Shown in pieces: positions 34,352 through 45,720 of a stretch of DNA of 64,000 bases. Under the pieces are notes generated by a model, which was given only the letters and a program-made list of their open reading frames with translations, was not told the DNA's origin and did not search any database. The translations under genes and the position numbers were made by a program. Source of the DNA: Tamarix chinensis (Eukaryota > Streptophyta > Magnoliopsida > Caryophyllales > Tamaricaceae); contig CM060173.1 of NCBI GenBank assembly GCA_030549775.1, forward strand, positions 40,496,610 to 40,560,609, given 5' to 3'. How positions within the stretch are numbered: position 1 is the first letter of the stretch; the number at the start of each line of letters is the position of its first letter.

Positions 34352-35915
34352 TCCTCCTGATACACATGGTTACTCCCTCCTTGGATGCCATGTAGATGTA
34401 TGTAGACATTTAATTGCTTGTTTGTTAAGTTTCAAGCAACGTAATCATCCGTTCGTCTTCAAATTTGTGAGAGACACTTCTCAAATAAAGAATAATTGAT
34501 TCCATAATTATTAAAGACAATTATTGAGTGTTTTCTATAGCATCATTATCCCCATGTTGATTTGAATTTGCCCTCAAATTTGTGTCACCATAATAAGGTC
34601 TAATATCTCCATCGTTGAATGTCATTAATACTCCCTTTTGCATTCTGGTCCCATAGAATTGTTCTTACAGCAACTCCAAAGTCTTGTGAACTCCAAAATG
34701 TCCTTCAATTCCTCCTTCATGCACCTCTTTGATTAGCAAATCTCAAACTGAGGTCTTCAATACACATAAGTTGTTTTTCCCAAATAATAACCCATATTGA
34801 ATAACATAAGCTCAAGAACTCCCTTGTTTCTTACACTCTTTAAAGATCATAGCAAAATCATCATCCATGGCATATTGACTCTTCAAAATCTTGAATACCA
34901 AAAGCTTTGCATCTATCATGGTAAGTACTATGGTCCTCTTCGATAATGCATCCACCACGACATTTTCTTTGCCATCTGCATGTCTTGAAGAAAACACAAA
35001 TATCTGTAAGAAGCTTATCCACTTAGCATGTCTTGGAAACACCTTCTTTTGATCATGCAAATACTTCAAACTCTCATAATCCAAATGAAGTGCAAAAGGC
35101 TTGGGTCTCAAGTAATGACTTCATATCTCCAAATAATGCGCTATAGCATATAACTCTTTATCGTAGGTTGAATAGTTGAATCTTGCTCCATTTAACTTAT
35201 TACTAATGAAAGCAATCAGCTTCCTTTCTTGTAGATCCCTAATGCCTACACCACTAACATCACATGTTACTTCAAGTAATTTATCAAAACAAGGTAAAGG
35301 TAAAACCAATGCGTTTGAGAGCTTTGTCTTCAAATCTTTAAAATCCCTTCTTACTTTTTCATTTCAGTGGAACTCTCCTTTCTTTATCAACTGTGTAATA
35401 GGTGTTGCAATGGTAGAGAATTCTTTGAGGAACCTCCTGTAGAACAAGGCCAACCCATGGAAACTTCAAACTTTATGGACATTAGTAGGAATATACAACA
35501 ATTGTATATCTTCCACCTTTAATGATCAACTCAAATACCATTCCTACTAACAATATATCCTAGAAAGATCATCCTTTCCATCATAAAATCACAATTCTCC
35601 ATCTTACCATAGAGCTTCACCTCGCTAAGCTTATTAAATAATCTCTTCAAGTGTTTTATGTGCTCAAACTCGCTCTTGCTATATACCAATATATCATCGA
35701 GGTAAACAACAACAAAGAGCCCAAGAAATGGTTTAGGTACCTCTGTCATCAACCTCATGAAGGAACTTGGTGCAGTACATAGACCAAAGGGCATCACCAA
35801 CCAATCATACAACCTATACTTAGTCTTGAAAACTATCTTCCACTCATCTCCTTCCCGTATCCTCATTTGATGGTAACCAATTCTAAGATCAATCTTCGAT
35901 AAATTACTTGAGTGA
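34352..35915 (-). pseudogene. Truncated CRM/Galadriel-type pol (RT to integrase N-terminus)
   Basis: The minus strand from 35,915 encodes RT starting just before the '[10 protein letters not shown]' motif. The catalytic box '[11 protein letters not shown]' follows at about 35,700, then '[13 protein letters not shown]' (35,405-35,455). RNase H comes next (35,121-35,333, then 34,930-35,111, separated by a frame change), then a zinc-binding integrase start near 34,680-34,760. The wording around FYRRF and STIA is typical of the CRM/Galadriel chromovirus branch. Everything upstream (gag, protease) is missing, and the break abuts the oppositely oriented element at 35,916. Stops and frame changes make it a pseudogene. 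Confidence 0.75.
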
Positions 35916-35924
35916 CATGGTTAA

Positions 35925-36405
35925 TATAGCTACCAAGATAGAGAGTCAAATAAGGAGAACTAGGCAGTATAAACCCCCTAGAATTGGGATTAGGAGTACA
36001 CTAAAAAGGAATTTTGGAGGGAACTAATTCTGGAAATTGGAAGAATAATGGGAGGTTTGAACCTAGAAGTAAGAATAATGAAGTTAAGGTAGGAAACAGG
36101 ATCGAGAAGGGGAGAACTATAACAGCTAATCCTACTAGTGGTCCCAACAAGACTAGAGATATCAAATGCTTTAAGTGTGGGGGATTAGGTCACATAGATT
36201 CTAAATGCCTGAATAAGAGGAACATCTTAATTAGAGATTCTGGAGATACAGAGTCTGAAGCTGAAGAGGAAGAGTTGGAGACTAACTTGATTAGGGATGA
36301 TGCTAGTGAATTAGAAGAAGAGATAGAACTTCGAATAAGTAGAGATCTTTTTGTGGCACGTAGGGCTTTAAATAGAAATAAGTTACCTGATTCAAATGCA
36401 ATTTA
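35925..36405 (+). pseudogene. Gag C-terminal part with zinc knuckle (chromovirus)
   Basis: Gag packages element RNA into particles. 35,925-36,000 encodes the end of the capsid region ('[15 protein letters not shown]'), then the frame shifts near 36,012. A CCHC zinc knuckle 'CFKCGGLGHIDSKC' lies near 36,170-36,212, followed by an acidic stretch (36,240-36,330). The N-terminal half is absent because the element is truncated at 35,916. A stop at 36,403 separates it from protease. Confidence 0.78.
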
Positions 36406-36432
36406 GAGAGAAAAATATTTCATACTCGATGT

Positions 36433-36738
36433 TTGATTGATGATAAGTGTTTTAACATGGCCATAGATAGTGGTAGTTGTATTAATGCTGCTAGTACTTT
36501 ATTAGTATCTAAGCTAGGCTTACCAACTACTAGAGACCCAAAACCTTATAGAATACAGTGGTTAAATGAGTTAGGGGATGTTAAAGTTAGTCAGCAGGTT
36601 CTAATAAATTTAATTTTAGGTAAGTATGAGGATTCTATTCTATGTGATATTGTTCCAATGCATGCTGCTCATTTATTATTAGGTAGACCTTGGCAATATG
36701 ATAGGAGAGTGATACATTATGGTTATAAAAATAGATAG
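36433..36738 (+). pseudogene. Aspartic protease region (chromovirus)
   Basis: Retroviral-type aspartic protease, which cleaves the polyprotein. The active-site triplet is read as 'AIDSGSCIN' (D-S-G, codons near 36,464-36,475). The downstream 'HLLLGRPWQYDR' (36,670-36,710) is a hallmark of CRM/Galadriel/Reina-type elements. A stop follows 'YGYKNR' at 36,736. More stops in 36,739-36,984 separate it from RT. Confidence 0.8.
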
Positions 36739-36984
36739 ACCTTACATAAGGATGATAAGAAAATTATTTTAGCACCTATGACTCTAAAATAAATCTTTGA
36801 TGATCAAATTAAAATAAAGTCTGATTATAAGGAACTATCCAAACAGAGTATAGAGACTGGAATTAGTTCAAAGGAAGTTAAAGGGAAATTTGGGTTTTAT
36901 GCTAAGAGTGGAGATGTTTAAAAAGCTATAAGGATACAAGCAAATGTATATTTGATGGTTTATAAGGAATGCTATGAATGTTAA

Positions 36985-38340
36985 TTGGAGTTAAGTGAGG
37001 AAGTGCCTACTGATGTGAGGAACTTATTAGAGGAATATAGTGATATGTTTCCTGAGAAAATTCCTTATGGATTACCTCCATTAAGGGGGATAGAACATCA
37101 AATAGACCTTGTACCAGGAGCTATTATACCAAATAGACATGCTTATAGGGCTAATTCTGAAGAGGTAAAGGAATTAAAGAGGCAGGTTTCTGAATTATTG
37201 AGTAAAGGCTATATTAAGGAATCAATGAGTCCCTGTGTAGTTCCAGTATTGTTAGTACCTAAGAAAGATGGAAGTTGGAGGATGTGCATAGATAGTAGAG
37301 CAGTATAAAAAATAACCATTAAGTATAGGTACCCTATACCAAGGCTAGATGAGATGTTAAACCTTCTACATGGTGCTGTGATTTTTCAAAAATAGACTTA
37401 AGAATTGGATACCATCAAATTAGAATGAAGCCAAGAGATGAATGGAACTTTGGGTTATATGAATGGTTAGTAATGCCTTTTGGATTATCCAATGCTCCCA
37501 GTACTTTCATGAGACTTATGAACCATGTGCTTAGAAATTTTATTGGGAAGTTTGTGGTTGTTTATTTTGATGACATACTTATTTACAACAAATCTTTAGA
37601 AGAACATTTGAGACATTTAAGAATTATTTTGGATGTGTTTAAGGTAGAACAGTTGTATGCCAATTTAGCTAAGTCTAGGTTTTGTTTAGAAAGTGTAATA
37701 TTCCTAGGATTTGTTGTGGGTAAGGATGGTATATCTATGGATAAAGAAAAGATTAAAGCTATTCAAGAGTGGCCTGTACCTAAGACTGTGACTGAAGTAA
37801 GGAGTTTCCATGGTTTGTGTTCTTTTTACCGAAGATTTGTTAGGAATTTTAGTACCATAGTTGCTCCCTTAATAGCAATAACAAAAAAAAAAGAAAATGG
37901 GTTTAAATGGGGTTTAAAAAAACAAAAATCTTTTGAAACGCTTAAGGATAAATTAACCCAAGCACCAGTATTAACTCTTCCTGACTTTGAAAAAATGTTT
38001 GAATTAGACTGTGATGCTTCAGGGTTGGGAATAGGGGCAGTGCTTTCTCAAGAAGGTAAACCTATAGCTTATTTTAGTGAAAAACTAAATGGTAGTACTT
38101 TAAATTACTCTACTTATGAAAAGGAATTATTTGATTTGGTAAGAGCCTTAGAAGTTTGGCAACATTACTTATGGCCTAGAGAGTTTGTTATAAACATTGA
38201 TCAGGAAGCTATCAAATATTTAAAAAGTCAATCAAAATTAAATAGAAGGTAGGGTAGGTGGATTGAGTTTATTGAAAGTTTTCCTTATATAATTAAATAT
38301 AAAAAGGGAGGTGATAATGTAGTTACAGATGCTTTATCTA
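36985..38340 (+). pseudogene. Reverse transcriptase and RNase H (chromovirus)
   Basis: RT copies element RNA into DNA; RNase H removes the template. RT begins with the tether before 'PYGLPPLRGIEHQIDL' (37,060-37,110). A stop near 37,306 and a frame change near 37,390 interrupt it. From 37,425 a 275-codon frame carries '[14 protein letters not shown]', the catalytic '[10 protein letters not shown]' (about 37,555-37,585), 'FLGFVV' and the thumb. RNase H then follows with '[16 protein letters not shown]' (37,995-38,045) and 'NYSTYEKEL'. A stop at 38,250 breaks RNase H before 'DALSRR' (38,328). It is the best-preserved coding stretch in the window. Confidence 0.88.
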
Positions 38341-38351
38341 GAAGACATGCT

Positions 38352-39600
38352 TTGTTGAGTGTTGTAGACACCACTTTGTTGGGTTTTTCTTGCATCAAGC
38401 TTTTATACTTGGAGGATCATTATTTTAAGGAAATTTATAAAAATTGTGAAAATGCTACACAAGGAAAAGATTATATCTTTGAAGGTTACTTATTTAGAGA
38501 AAATAGATTATGTATTCCTGATTGTTCCTATAGCGGACTATTAATTCAAGAAGCTCATAATGGTGGATTAATGGCACACTTAGGATTTCAAAATACTTTA
38601 GATATACTAATTGATCATTTCTACTGGCCTCATATGAAAAAGGATGTGTTGAAATATTTTCTTAATTGTATAGCTTGTAGATAGGCTAAGTCCACATCAA
38701 AACCTTTTGGGTTATATACTCCATTATCTGTTCCTAATTAGCCCTGGACTGATGTTTCCTTAGATTTCATTTTAGGCTTGCCTAGGACTAATAGAGCCAA
38801 AGATTCAATAATGGTTTTAGTATATAGGTTTAGTAAGATGGCTCATTTTGTACCTTGCAATAAAACAAATGATGTTGTGGCTGTGGCTGAATTGTTCTTT
38901 TCTCATATAGTTAAGTTGTATGGAATACTTAAAACAATAGTGTCAAATAGGGATGTTAAATTTCTGAGTCATTTTTGGAAGGTTTTGTGGAGTAAATTGG
39001 GAACTAAACTATTATTTTCCACCACATGTCACCCTCAAACAGATGGACAAATAGAGGTAGTAAATAGGACATTAGGTAATATGTTGAGAGCTATCCTTGG
39101 AAAGAATCTTAAATAATGGGAACATGTATTACCTCGGGTAGAATTTGCTTATAATAGGACATTACATTCTACAACTAAAAAGACACCATTTGAGGTTGTG
39201 TATGGTTTTAATCCTTTGACTCCTCTTGACTTGAGCCCTTTGCCTAATTCTGAATTACATAACTTTGATGCTGAATCTCGTGCTGTAAATATAAAGAAAT
39301 TGCATGAATCTGTGAGTCAACAAATTGCTAAGAGGGTTCAACAAATGGCTGAGAATGCTAACAAAAGAAGAAAGAAAATGGTTTTCTAACCTGGAGATTT
39401 AGTTTGAGTACACCTTAGGAAAGAACGTTTTCCAAACCTTCAAAAATTAACATTAGACCCTAGGGGAGATGGACCTTTTACTATATTAGAAAGAATTAAT
39501 GATAATGCATACAATATTGATTTACCTGCTAATTTTAGTAATGTTAGTGATTCTTTTAATGTTGTTGATCTTAGTCCATTTATTGGTATTAATTAGGTTT
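38352..39600 (+). pseudogene. Integrase (chromovirus)
   Basis: The HHCC zinc-binding domain runs from '[12 protein letters not shown]' to 'CIACR' (38,550-38,682). The DDE core has '[11 protein letters not shown]' (38,752), 'SNRDVKF' (38,943) and a '[12 protein letters not shown]' glutamate (39,048). The C-terminal GPY/F-like region lies near 39,465-39,560 ('DGPFTILERINDNAYNIDL'). Stops occur at 38,683, 38,740, 39,114, 39,388 and 39,406, mostly where Q or W is expected. No chromodomain is obvious after 'FNVVDLSPF', as is usual for the CRM branch. Confidence 0.82.
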
Positions 39601-39619
39601 TAGAGAAGAAACCTCACCG

Positions 39620-39631
39620 AGAAGAGGGGAA
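39620..39631 (+). other. Polypurine tract (chromovirus)
   Basis: GAGAAGAGGGGAA immediately before the TGATAT start of the 3' LTR. Confidence 0.75.
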
Positions 39632-40493
39632 TGATATATATCTCCAAAATTTGTATTTAAATAATTCTATTAATTGTTATACCTATAATTATTTTTCTTA
39701 TTGTGTGATTGTTTAGGAAATTAATTCAAAACATGGGAATGGATCAAGGAGATTATTGTAGCTGCTGTTGGGAGTTGTTACAGAAATTATGTTGTATTAG
39801 TTTGTAGAAAAATCCCATGTGATGCATTCGCCGGCATATTTGGGTAATGGGGATTAAGCTGGCTGTGTAATCTGCCACCTGACCCATAATTATTGGGTTA
39901 GTTGGAATGTGGATTACTCAACCCTTGGTAACCATGATTAGCTATTATAGATGTTAGCTAATGGGAATTATTTGTAAATCCATTAACTTGGATTATTATG
40001 CATTGTAATAATTTTGTAAGATTGGGTTGTTTCTTTGTCTAGCTGTCAACCCATGTTGTATATGTCTTGGCTGATCCTTGGGCTGTATTTAGGCTGATTT
40101 GTATGGGAAATGTAGGCCTGCGATCGTGTATATTGTATGTCTTTCTTTTGTAATGTATACGCCATATAAAGGGCGTATACATCAGCTGTAGAGGACACTT
40201 TTTTGGTCGAATACATTTGAGATTATATTTTCTGGAACTCTCGCTCTCTCTCTCTCTCTCGAGTTCTCTCTCGCGACCTCCTTGTTCGCAGCTTCTTCTC
40301 GATATCTTCTCGATCTGCTTCTCGATCTTTTCTGTTCTACAACTTCAGTAGCCGTTAATTCAACTGCGCTATGAGTTTTCTAATCTTCCTTTAGAGAAAA
40401 TCCTTAGGTTGATTATTTCGGTGAATCGAAACCCGCGATCGATTTAGTTTGCGATCCGGAAAAATTTCTATGAAACCCTTCCAGGTTTCATCA
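39632..40493 (+). mobile_element. 3' LTR of CRM/Galadriel-type element, 862 bp
   Basis: TGATATATATCTCC...CAGGTTTCATCA. TATA lies at 40,165 within an inverted repeat. A (CT)n tract at 40,239-40,262 and CTCTCTC runs lie in the presumed 5' leader. The following ctagt (40,494-40,498) would be the target duplication, but its partner is lost with the 5' end. Confidence 0.8.
40153..40182 (+). promoter_or_regulatory. TATA box inside a perfect 11-bp inverted repeat
   Basis: ATGTATACGCC (40,153-40,163) and GGCGTATACAT (40,172-40,182) flank the 8-bp ATATAAAG, so the TATAAA (40,165-40,170) is the loop. Confidence 0.8.
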
Positions 40494-41380
40494 CTAGTTG
40501 TAATAGTGGAGAGGTGCATTTTCTCTAGGGTTTTATATCTTGTGCTCGGTCCATCAGTTAAAATAGTAGGGTCCCTAAACTTATGTAGATATAATTTCAG
40601 ATATTATTAATCCAAATTACTAGCTTAAGTCTTGATAATATTGATTATACCATTATGGTCTGTTGATATGTTATGATAGTGGCCTTGGTGCTTGCCTTTG
40701 AATTGAGTGGTGGTATGCATTAGTTGAGTATGATGTTGGATACTTAATTATACTACAAAGAGCTCTGCTTGGATGCTCTCTTGGTAAGTAATATTAATTC
40801 TAAGAGAAAGAACCTTGTGACATATGATCTTGAAGTATATGTCCCTTCTAATGATTATTGTGCATTGTTGTACGTACATGTGTTATTTATTATTCATGTG
40901 CTGATTGATGTGTTGCATTTAGGCCCTACCTTTTAGTTCTGTATAAAGGGTTACTCAGTACCATAGCACTAGAGGGTTCCTTTCATGGGTCCCTACCTAT
41001 TCAATGGATAATGTTCTTTGTAGGATAGACTGTAGATGTTATACAGGCTTTATTGTGGGGTTAAAGAGTGCAGGGCTATCTAGGAAGCTTCAGGGTATTC
41101 CTTTAAATTTTTATTCTCCCCTATTAAATGATTTTTATTCTATAACTACTAATAGTGGATTTTATTCTTGTAATTTAATTACCACGCTACTCTGTTTTAA
41201 GTTTGTAATCTTAGGTTTATGTAAAGTATATTTTCAAGCATAGCACTTGGTATCGAAATAGTGGAGGGAAACCAATGTAATATTAAGTATGGCGATAGCA
41301 TCCCCGAAATTTATTGTATTTTCTTCCGCTCAAATTTTAATAAAACAAAATTTTTCAACAATGAATTTTGGTGTGTTACA
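40494..41380 (+). mobile_element. 3' end of a diverged family A-like LTR
   Basis: Starts inside a hairpin-minisatellite unit (CGGTCCATCAGTTAAAATAGTAGGG near 40,545-40,570). It contains a candidate acceptor TTCTTTGTAG (41,011-41,020), a terminal hairpin (41,244-41,253 with 41,280-41,289), TGGCGATAGCATCCC, and ends GTGTGTTACA at 41,380. The chromovirus at 35,916-40,493 appears to have inserted into it. The 5' part is not in place. The 79-codon frame at 41,004-41,243 is not supported as a gene. Confidence 0.7.
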
Positions 41381-42047
41381 ATATTACTTGAGATGCATGG
41401 ATTTACCATACATTGTAATCATAGAATGATTACATGATTAAATAATAATTTACATTATTTCATCCCTTAATATTCATCAATCCCATGTTATTAGTGATCC
41501 ATAATTTTATGCAGTAGTTGAATCTTACTAGTACTTATGTACTAATGTATATATTTCATTGTCACTTTCTTATTGAATGGGTAGATGAAGAATAATATGT
41601 GTAAGAGTTTGTATCATTGGTTGATAAGGATTATGTCAACCAACTTTTTGTTACTGACTAGCCAAGCTAGAATGATCAAGAGTGATCTAGCTTAGAATTA
41701 AGCTAACCAACACCTAGAATTTTTTAACCCTCATCTAGTAATATGTGAACCTTGTCACTTATATAAACTCGTATTATTTATCTTCTATTTATAATAATTT
41801 TTTTGTACTTTTGATACTTTAATGATGTTTTAATGTTTCTAAGTCCCCTTGAGAAAGGTCCACTTATGATTATATTGTTATAAATGTTTTATTACATCAC
41901 CATTATCCTTGAATCGGGCATTAGTTAAATGAATCATCACACCTTTTCGAATGGTAGATGTGTGGTTTCAATCTTGTTTTCAATTTGTTACTTTCACACT
42001 ACTTTATCAAAATAACAAACTCTCGTTGTAAAAGTTGAGGGTGTTAC
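41381..42047. other. Unresolved AT-rich segment ending GGGTGTTACA
   Basis: It may be the decayed 3' end of another plus-oriented LTR, because it ends in GAGGGTGTTACA (42,037-42,048) and contains TAGATGTGTGGTTTCAA, like the TAGATATGGCGGTAACA after the family B hairpin. No coding content is seen. Confidence 0.35.
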
Positions 42048-42079
42048 ATACATCACTTATGCTTACTTTGTTTTAGAAA

Positions 42080-42270
42080 TCTCCTTCAATTAAGAAATTA
42101 TCACATATTCTATATTATTGTAGAGAAAAATTTAAGACCTTTGCTAATTACACCATCAAACATGTACATGGAGAAGCTACAAAAATAGGTGACAAGTTGG
42201 CGCATTTGGGTTATTAAATTCTTAAAGATTTTTAGTTATTCGATATATGCCTTAACTTTGTGTTTCCATT
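42080..42270 (+). pseudogene. RNase H-like fragment, probably from a non-LTR (LINE) element
   Basis: In one frame near 42,117-42,219 the sequence reads 'NYTIKHVHGEATKIGDKLAHLGY' before a stop (quoted residues are only the marker segment 'IKHVHGEATKIGDKLAHLG'). This resembles the 'HVxREANxxADxLAxxG' end of plant LINE-type RNase H domains. No upstream RT or endonuclease was found, so it is a short relic. A decayed host RNase H-like gene is possible. Confidence 0.45.
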
Positions 42271-43091
42271 TATAAAATTCAATATTCAAGGGCTCATTAA
42301 CCTATGTGATGTTAGTGTAACTTCTAAAAGATTAAAAAAAATCTTTATTTTTTTACCCTTTCCCATAAAATATGTATTAGAAAATATGAAACATGTAGAT
42401 TTGAATAACTAAAAATATGTCTTTTTTTATAATAGTATTAATATATCTTTATCCTAACTTATGGTTGATAATTTTTTTAATCATTCACTAACCTCTCACA
42501 ATTATTTAATAAAATCATCTTAATCTCTAATACATTCATTTTTCCCTTTTACTCATCAAAACTCTAGATTTGATTTCAATCGAATGGTGGCTAACTTACC
42601 TACACACATATTGATATGTTTGTCTAGGGGTGTTTGGTAATTAACCAGACATTGGAAAATTTTACCTATGTGAATTTTTTTGATGTATTTTTAATTCAAA
42701 TAAATTCTTATAAATTATTTAAATTTATATATTTGGGTTCCTTATACATTCCCTTAAATTTTCATAAATGTTTGAGACTATTTGATTAGTTTCTCAATTT
42801 CCACCAATATTTTGTTATTTCCACCTTACATACTTTTTTTAGTTGTTGTAAAACTTTCGTGATCATTGTTGACCACAAATGGTTTTCCCTATACCTCCCC
42901 CATTCATAATGACCTTTTCATCTTTTATTCAAATAGTTTTTTTTTTCAAAATCTATGTCTTATACCTCTCACCAATTCTCTTACAATACCATACTTCTTT
43001 CACCCACCCTCCACCTTCTATATGGTTGGAGACCTAACCCAAAATCTTAATCTCCTCCTTTTTATCCTCTATTTGTTCAATTAACAAAGGT

Positions 43092-43098
43092 TATAAAC
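43092..43098 (+). promoter_or_regulatory. Candidate TATA box of the Tekay-2 LTR
   Basis: TATAAAC in GGTTATAAACCCTC, followed by a C/T-rich leader. Its distance from the proposed LTR start (about 780 bp) matches solo LTR B (790 bp). Confidence 0.5.
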
Positions 43099-45100
43099 CC
43101 TCTTGGTCCTCATTTCACATTTAACAAGATCCAAGAATTTTCCAACTTTGTTGTGTCATATCTCCTCTTATTCTTCACTTCGCTCTTTCCCCTTGAGCTA
43201 ATTGACCCTTTTCCCCCTTCTCCCTTTCTTAATTTCCTTCTATTTTTATTTTTAAATTTCCAAAATTTAGCTCTTTAGTGTTTGTTCGAAGAAAAATATG
43301 GTTAAAGATGAAGATTGTCAAAGTTTCCTCAAGCTTGTTGAAGCCCTTATTTTTTCGATCAATGATTTTTTTTTTTGCATCTTTGATTCCATTCTTTTCC
43401 TATTATAAGTTTCTTGTTCTTGTCCTCATTTTCTAATTTCATGATTTTTTTATTTGATCCCATGGTGCTTAAAAGACTATATTAGGAGTATTTTTTCCAA
43501 GATACAAATGTTTTCTTTAGTAAGATTATACAAGATGCATGATTTCATGTGAGATATGCAATTTTATGATTTAACATGATACATAACATGTTAAACCACA
43601 TTGGGTTTTATCCTTAATTTTCAAGCATGATGATATATTTTATTATTTTTGATAAGTATGTTGTTAATTTTACAAATAAATGATGAAATATTTTTTCTAG
43701 AAATAGATTGAGGATTGATTTTTCAAATAATTTTAACCTAGGCATTTTGGTCAAGACTATGAGTTTTTGTGGAAATTACATTCACCATTATACATATTTA
43801 GGTCTTTACTTAAGTGTTAATGTTTAATATGCTGAGGTTTAGTTGAGAATGGGTTTAAGAATGATGATATATGAGATGTTTTGGGCAATAAGGGTAAAAT
43901 GTTAATTTTTATTCAATTGTAAAATTTGATGTCGTAGAAGTGCTATTTGGGTCAAAATGTGATAAGTGTGATATTTGATTAGTTTGGATTGAATATGATT
44001 ACACAAGTGCTAATATTATGTGAAAATGAGTTAAAATGATATTAGAAACCTTACGGGTATGATTGATATTTGATGTGTAAATTATATGACTAAAATGTTA
44101 TTATTAGTTTGTTCATTTTCAATGAGAGTTGTTGAAGTGTTGAGATAAAGGGGTTGAATTAAGGATTCTTATATATGGTTTTATAGCTTATTTGTGAATT
44201 AGGGTTCCATAAGGGTAGTTTAATGCGTTTAATTGAGGAGTGACCTTACTAGTCCTTTGTTATGTTTTATGTGCCTTATTTGTTCATCAAGTGTTGTGAC
44301 ATACTTTCCTTGATCAAATTAGGCATAATAATAAGTTGATAATAACACAATAATTGTTCATATGAATGTAGTATTGTGTATTTTAAGTGGGAAATGGTAA
44401 CAAATGAAGTGGTATCATACTAAGTGTTGAATTTTGAAATTAAGTGTTATATGTGGTATTCAAATGAATAATAAGACACAAATTAAAAGGGTGGAAAAAT
44501 ATGTGAGTTGGGATAGAGTTAAAATAGTTATATTTGTTTTATTATGTTACTATGGTACTTAACAAGGCTTGATTGTTGCAATAACCATAGAGGTTTATAT
44601 TTATTATCCAGTAACTATAGTACCCATGTTTCTTGGTTGTTACAATAACAAGAGTAACACTAGATATACTATAGATAATATAACACCCCCAAAATTTATA
44701 GTATTCATTCCTAAAATCACACACCACAAGGGGATTATTACCATCGTAATCAATATAAGTCTGGCCCTTAGCTATCCTCATACTAACCATAAGGCTAAAA
44801 GAATAACACAAATGTATTACCACAACATAAATAAATGAAAATGTGAAAAAGTTAAATATTGATATAAGGAAAGCACTAGAACATAAGATAGTTAAATGTT
44901 AATACAGAAGAGCATGAGAAATACATATTACCATTCTAATAGTGGGAAAAACATAAAATACTAGTAGGAAAGAAGTCTGAGATGCACTCTCTTTGGCCCA
45001 AACCTAGAACACCAAGGCATCACACTACCCCAACCAAGTTATCATATGTAGCAAAGTCCTCAAAGTCATCACCACATACCAGCGTAAACTTAGGGGGCCA

Positions 45101-45160
45101 CTACTCATGGGAATGAGTAGCAATAATAATAGGGGTGATTAGTACGCTACATATTGAGTA
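45101..45160 (-). other. Stem-loop block, copy A3 (H1 intact)
   Basis: H1 is CTACTC/GAGTAG (45,101-45,120): both arms differ from TGCTC/GAGCA of other copies, yet pair. H2 is lost and H3 is degraded. Confidence 0.65.
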
Positions 45161-45299
45161 AGGTAACAATACAGTTAAGTTAGAGCATAGTAATGCAAAA
45201 TACATAAATAATGCACAAAACATATTATGTTAGATCATTTATTCCTATAAAATTTTAAGCTATAGTATTTACACATCTCTCGAATTATATCCACGTTTG

Positions 45300-45720
45300 C
45301 TTGGGGACTCCACTATTATTACTAGTGAACCAATAACTATATCATCCAGGGCAGAACACTCCTGACCACTATTATGACTGGTGGACTAGTAAACCTAATA
45401 CAATCTAGGGAAAAACACTCCTAACCACTATTATAACCAGTGGACTAGTAATTATACTACACACAGTTCCAACCTATATGGTGTTCCACTATAGCTAATT
45501 AGTGTCTTTTCCATTATTAATATCATATGATGGTTACATTATTTGAGCTTAGGACCCCCACTATTATAACTGGTGGACTGCTACTAGAAACTCCAAGACA
45601 TAACACACTTGATCACTATTATAACCGATGCACCGGTAACATACTACAATCCAAGGGAAAATACAGCTAACCACTATTATAACTGGTAGACCAGTAAATA
45701 TCCTAAACATAGGCCCGACT
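45300..45720 (-). repeat. Hairpin minisatellite, copy A3
   Basis: Units with CCACTATTATAACCAGTGG. Stems are CAGG/CCTG (45,350-45,367) and TAGG/CCTA (45,400-45,425), another apparent paired exchange. Confidence 0.65.

Larger units (their letters stand above)
35916..40493 (+). mobile_element. 5'-truncated CRM/Galadriel-type chromovirus with 3' LTR
   Basis: A plus-oriented Ty3/gypsy element lacking its 5' LTR and gag N-terminus. Gag C-terminus, protease, RT, RNase H and integrase follow in order, then a polypurine tract (39,620-39,631) and a 3' LTR (39,632-40,493, TGATAT...TCATCA). The '[13 protein letters not shown]' and 'VHLRKERFPNL' segments and the TGAT...ATCA LTR ends favour CRM or Galadriel. 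I could not find the CR motif that would settle CRM. Several stops sit where glutamine or tryptophan is expected. Confidence 0.82.

Noticed and set aside
35916..40493. Calling the window centromeric
   Set aside because: Clade assignment is not final, no satellite array is present and a single element cannot locate a centromere.
41004..41243. Possible small gene of 79 codons
   Set aside because: It lies inside the conserved 3' part of a family A-like LTR, and the frame is not kept in the other copies.
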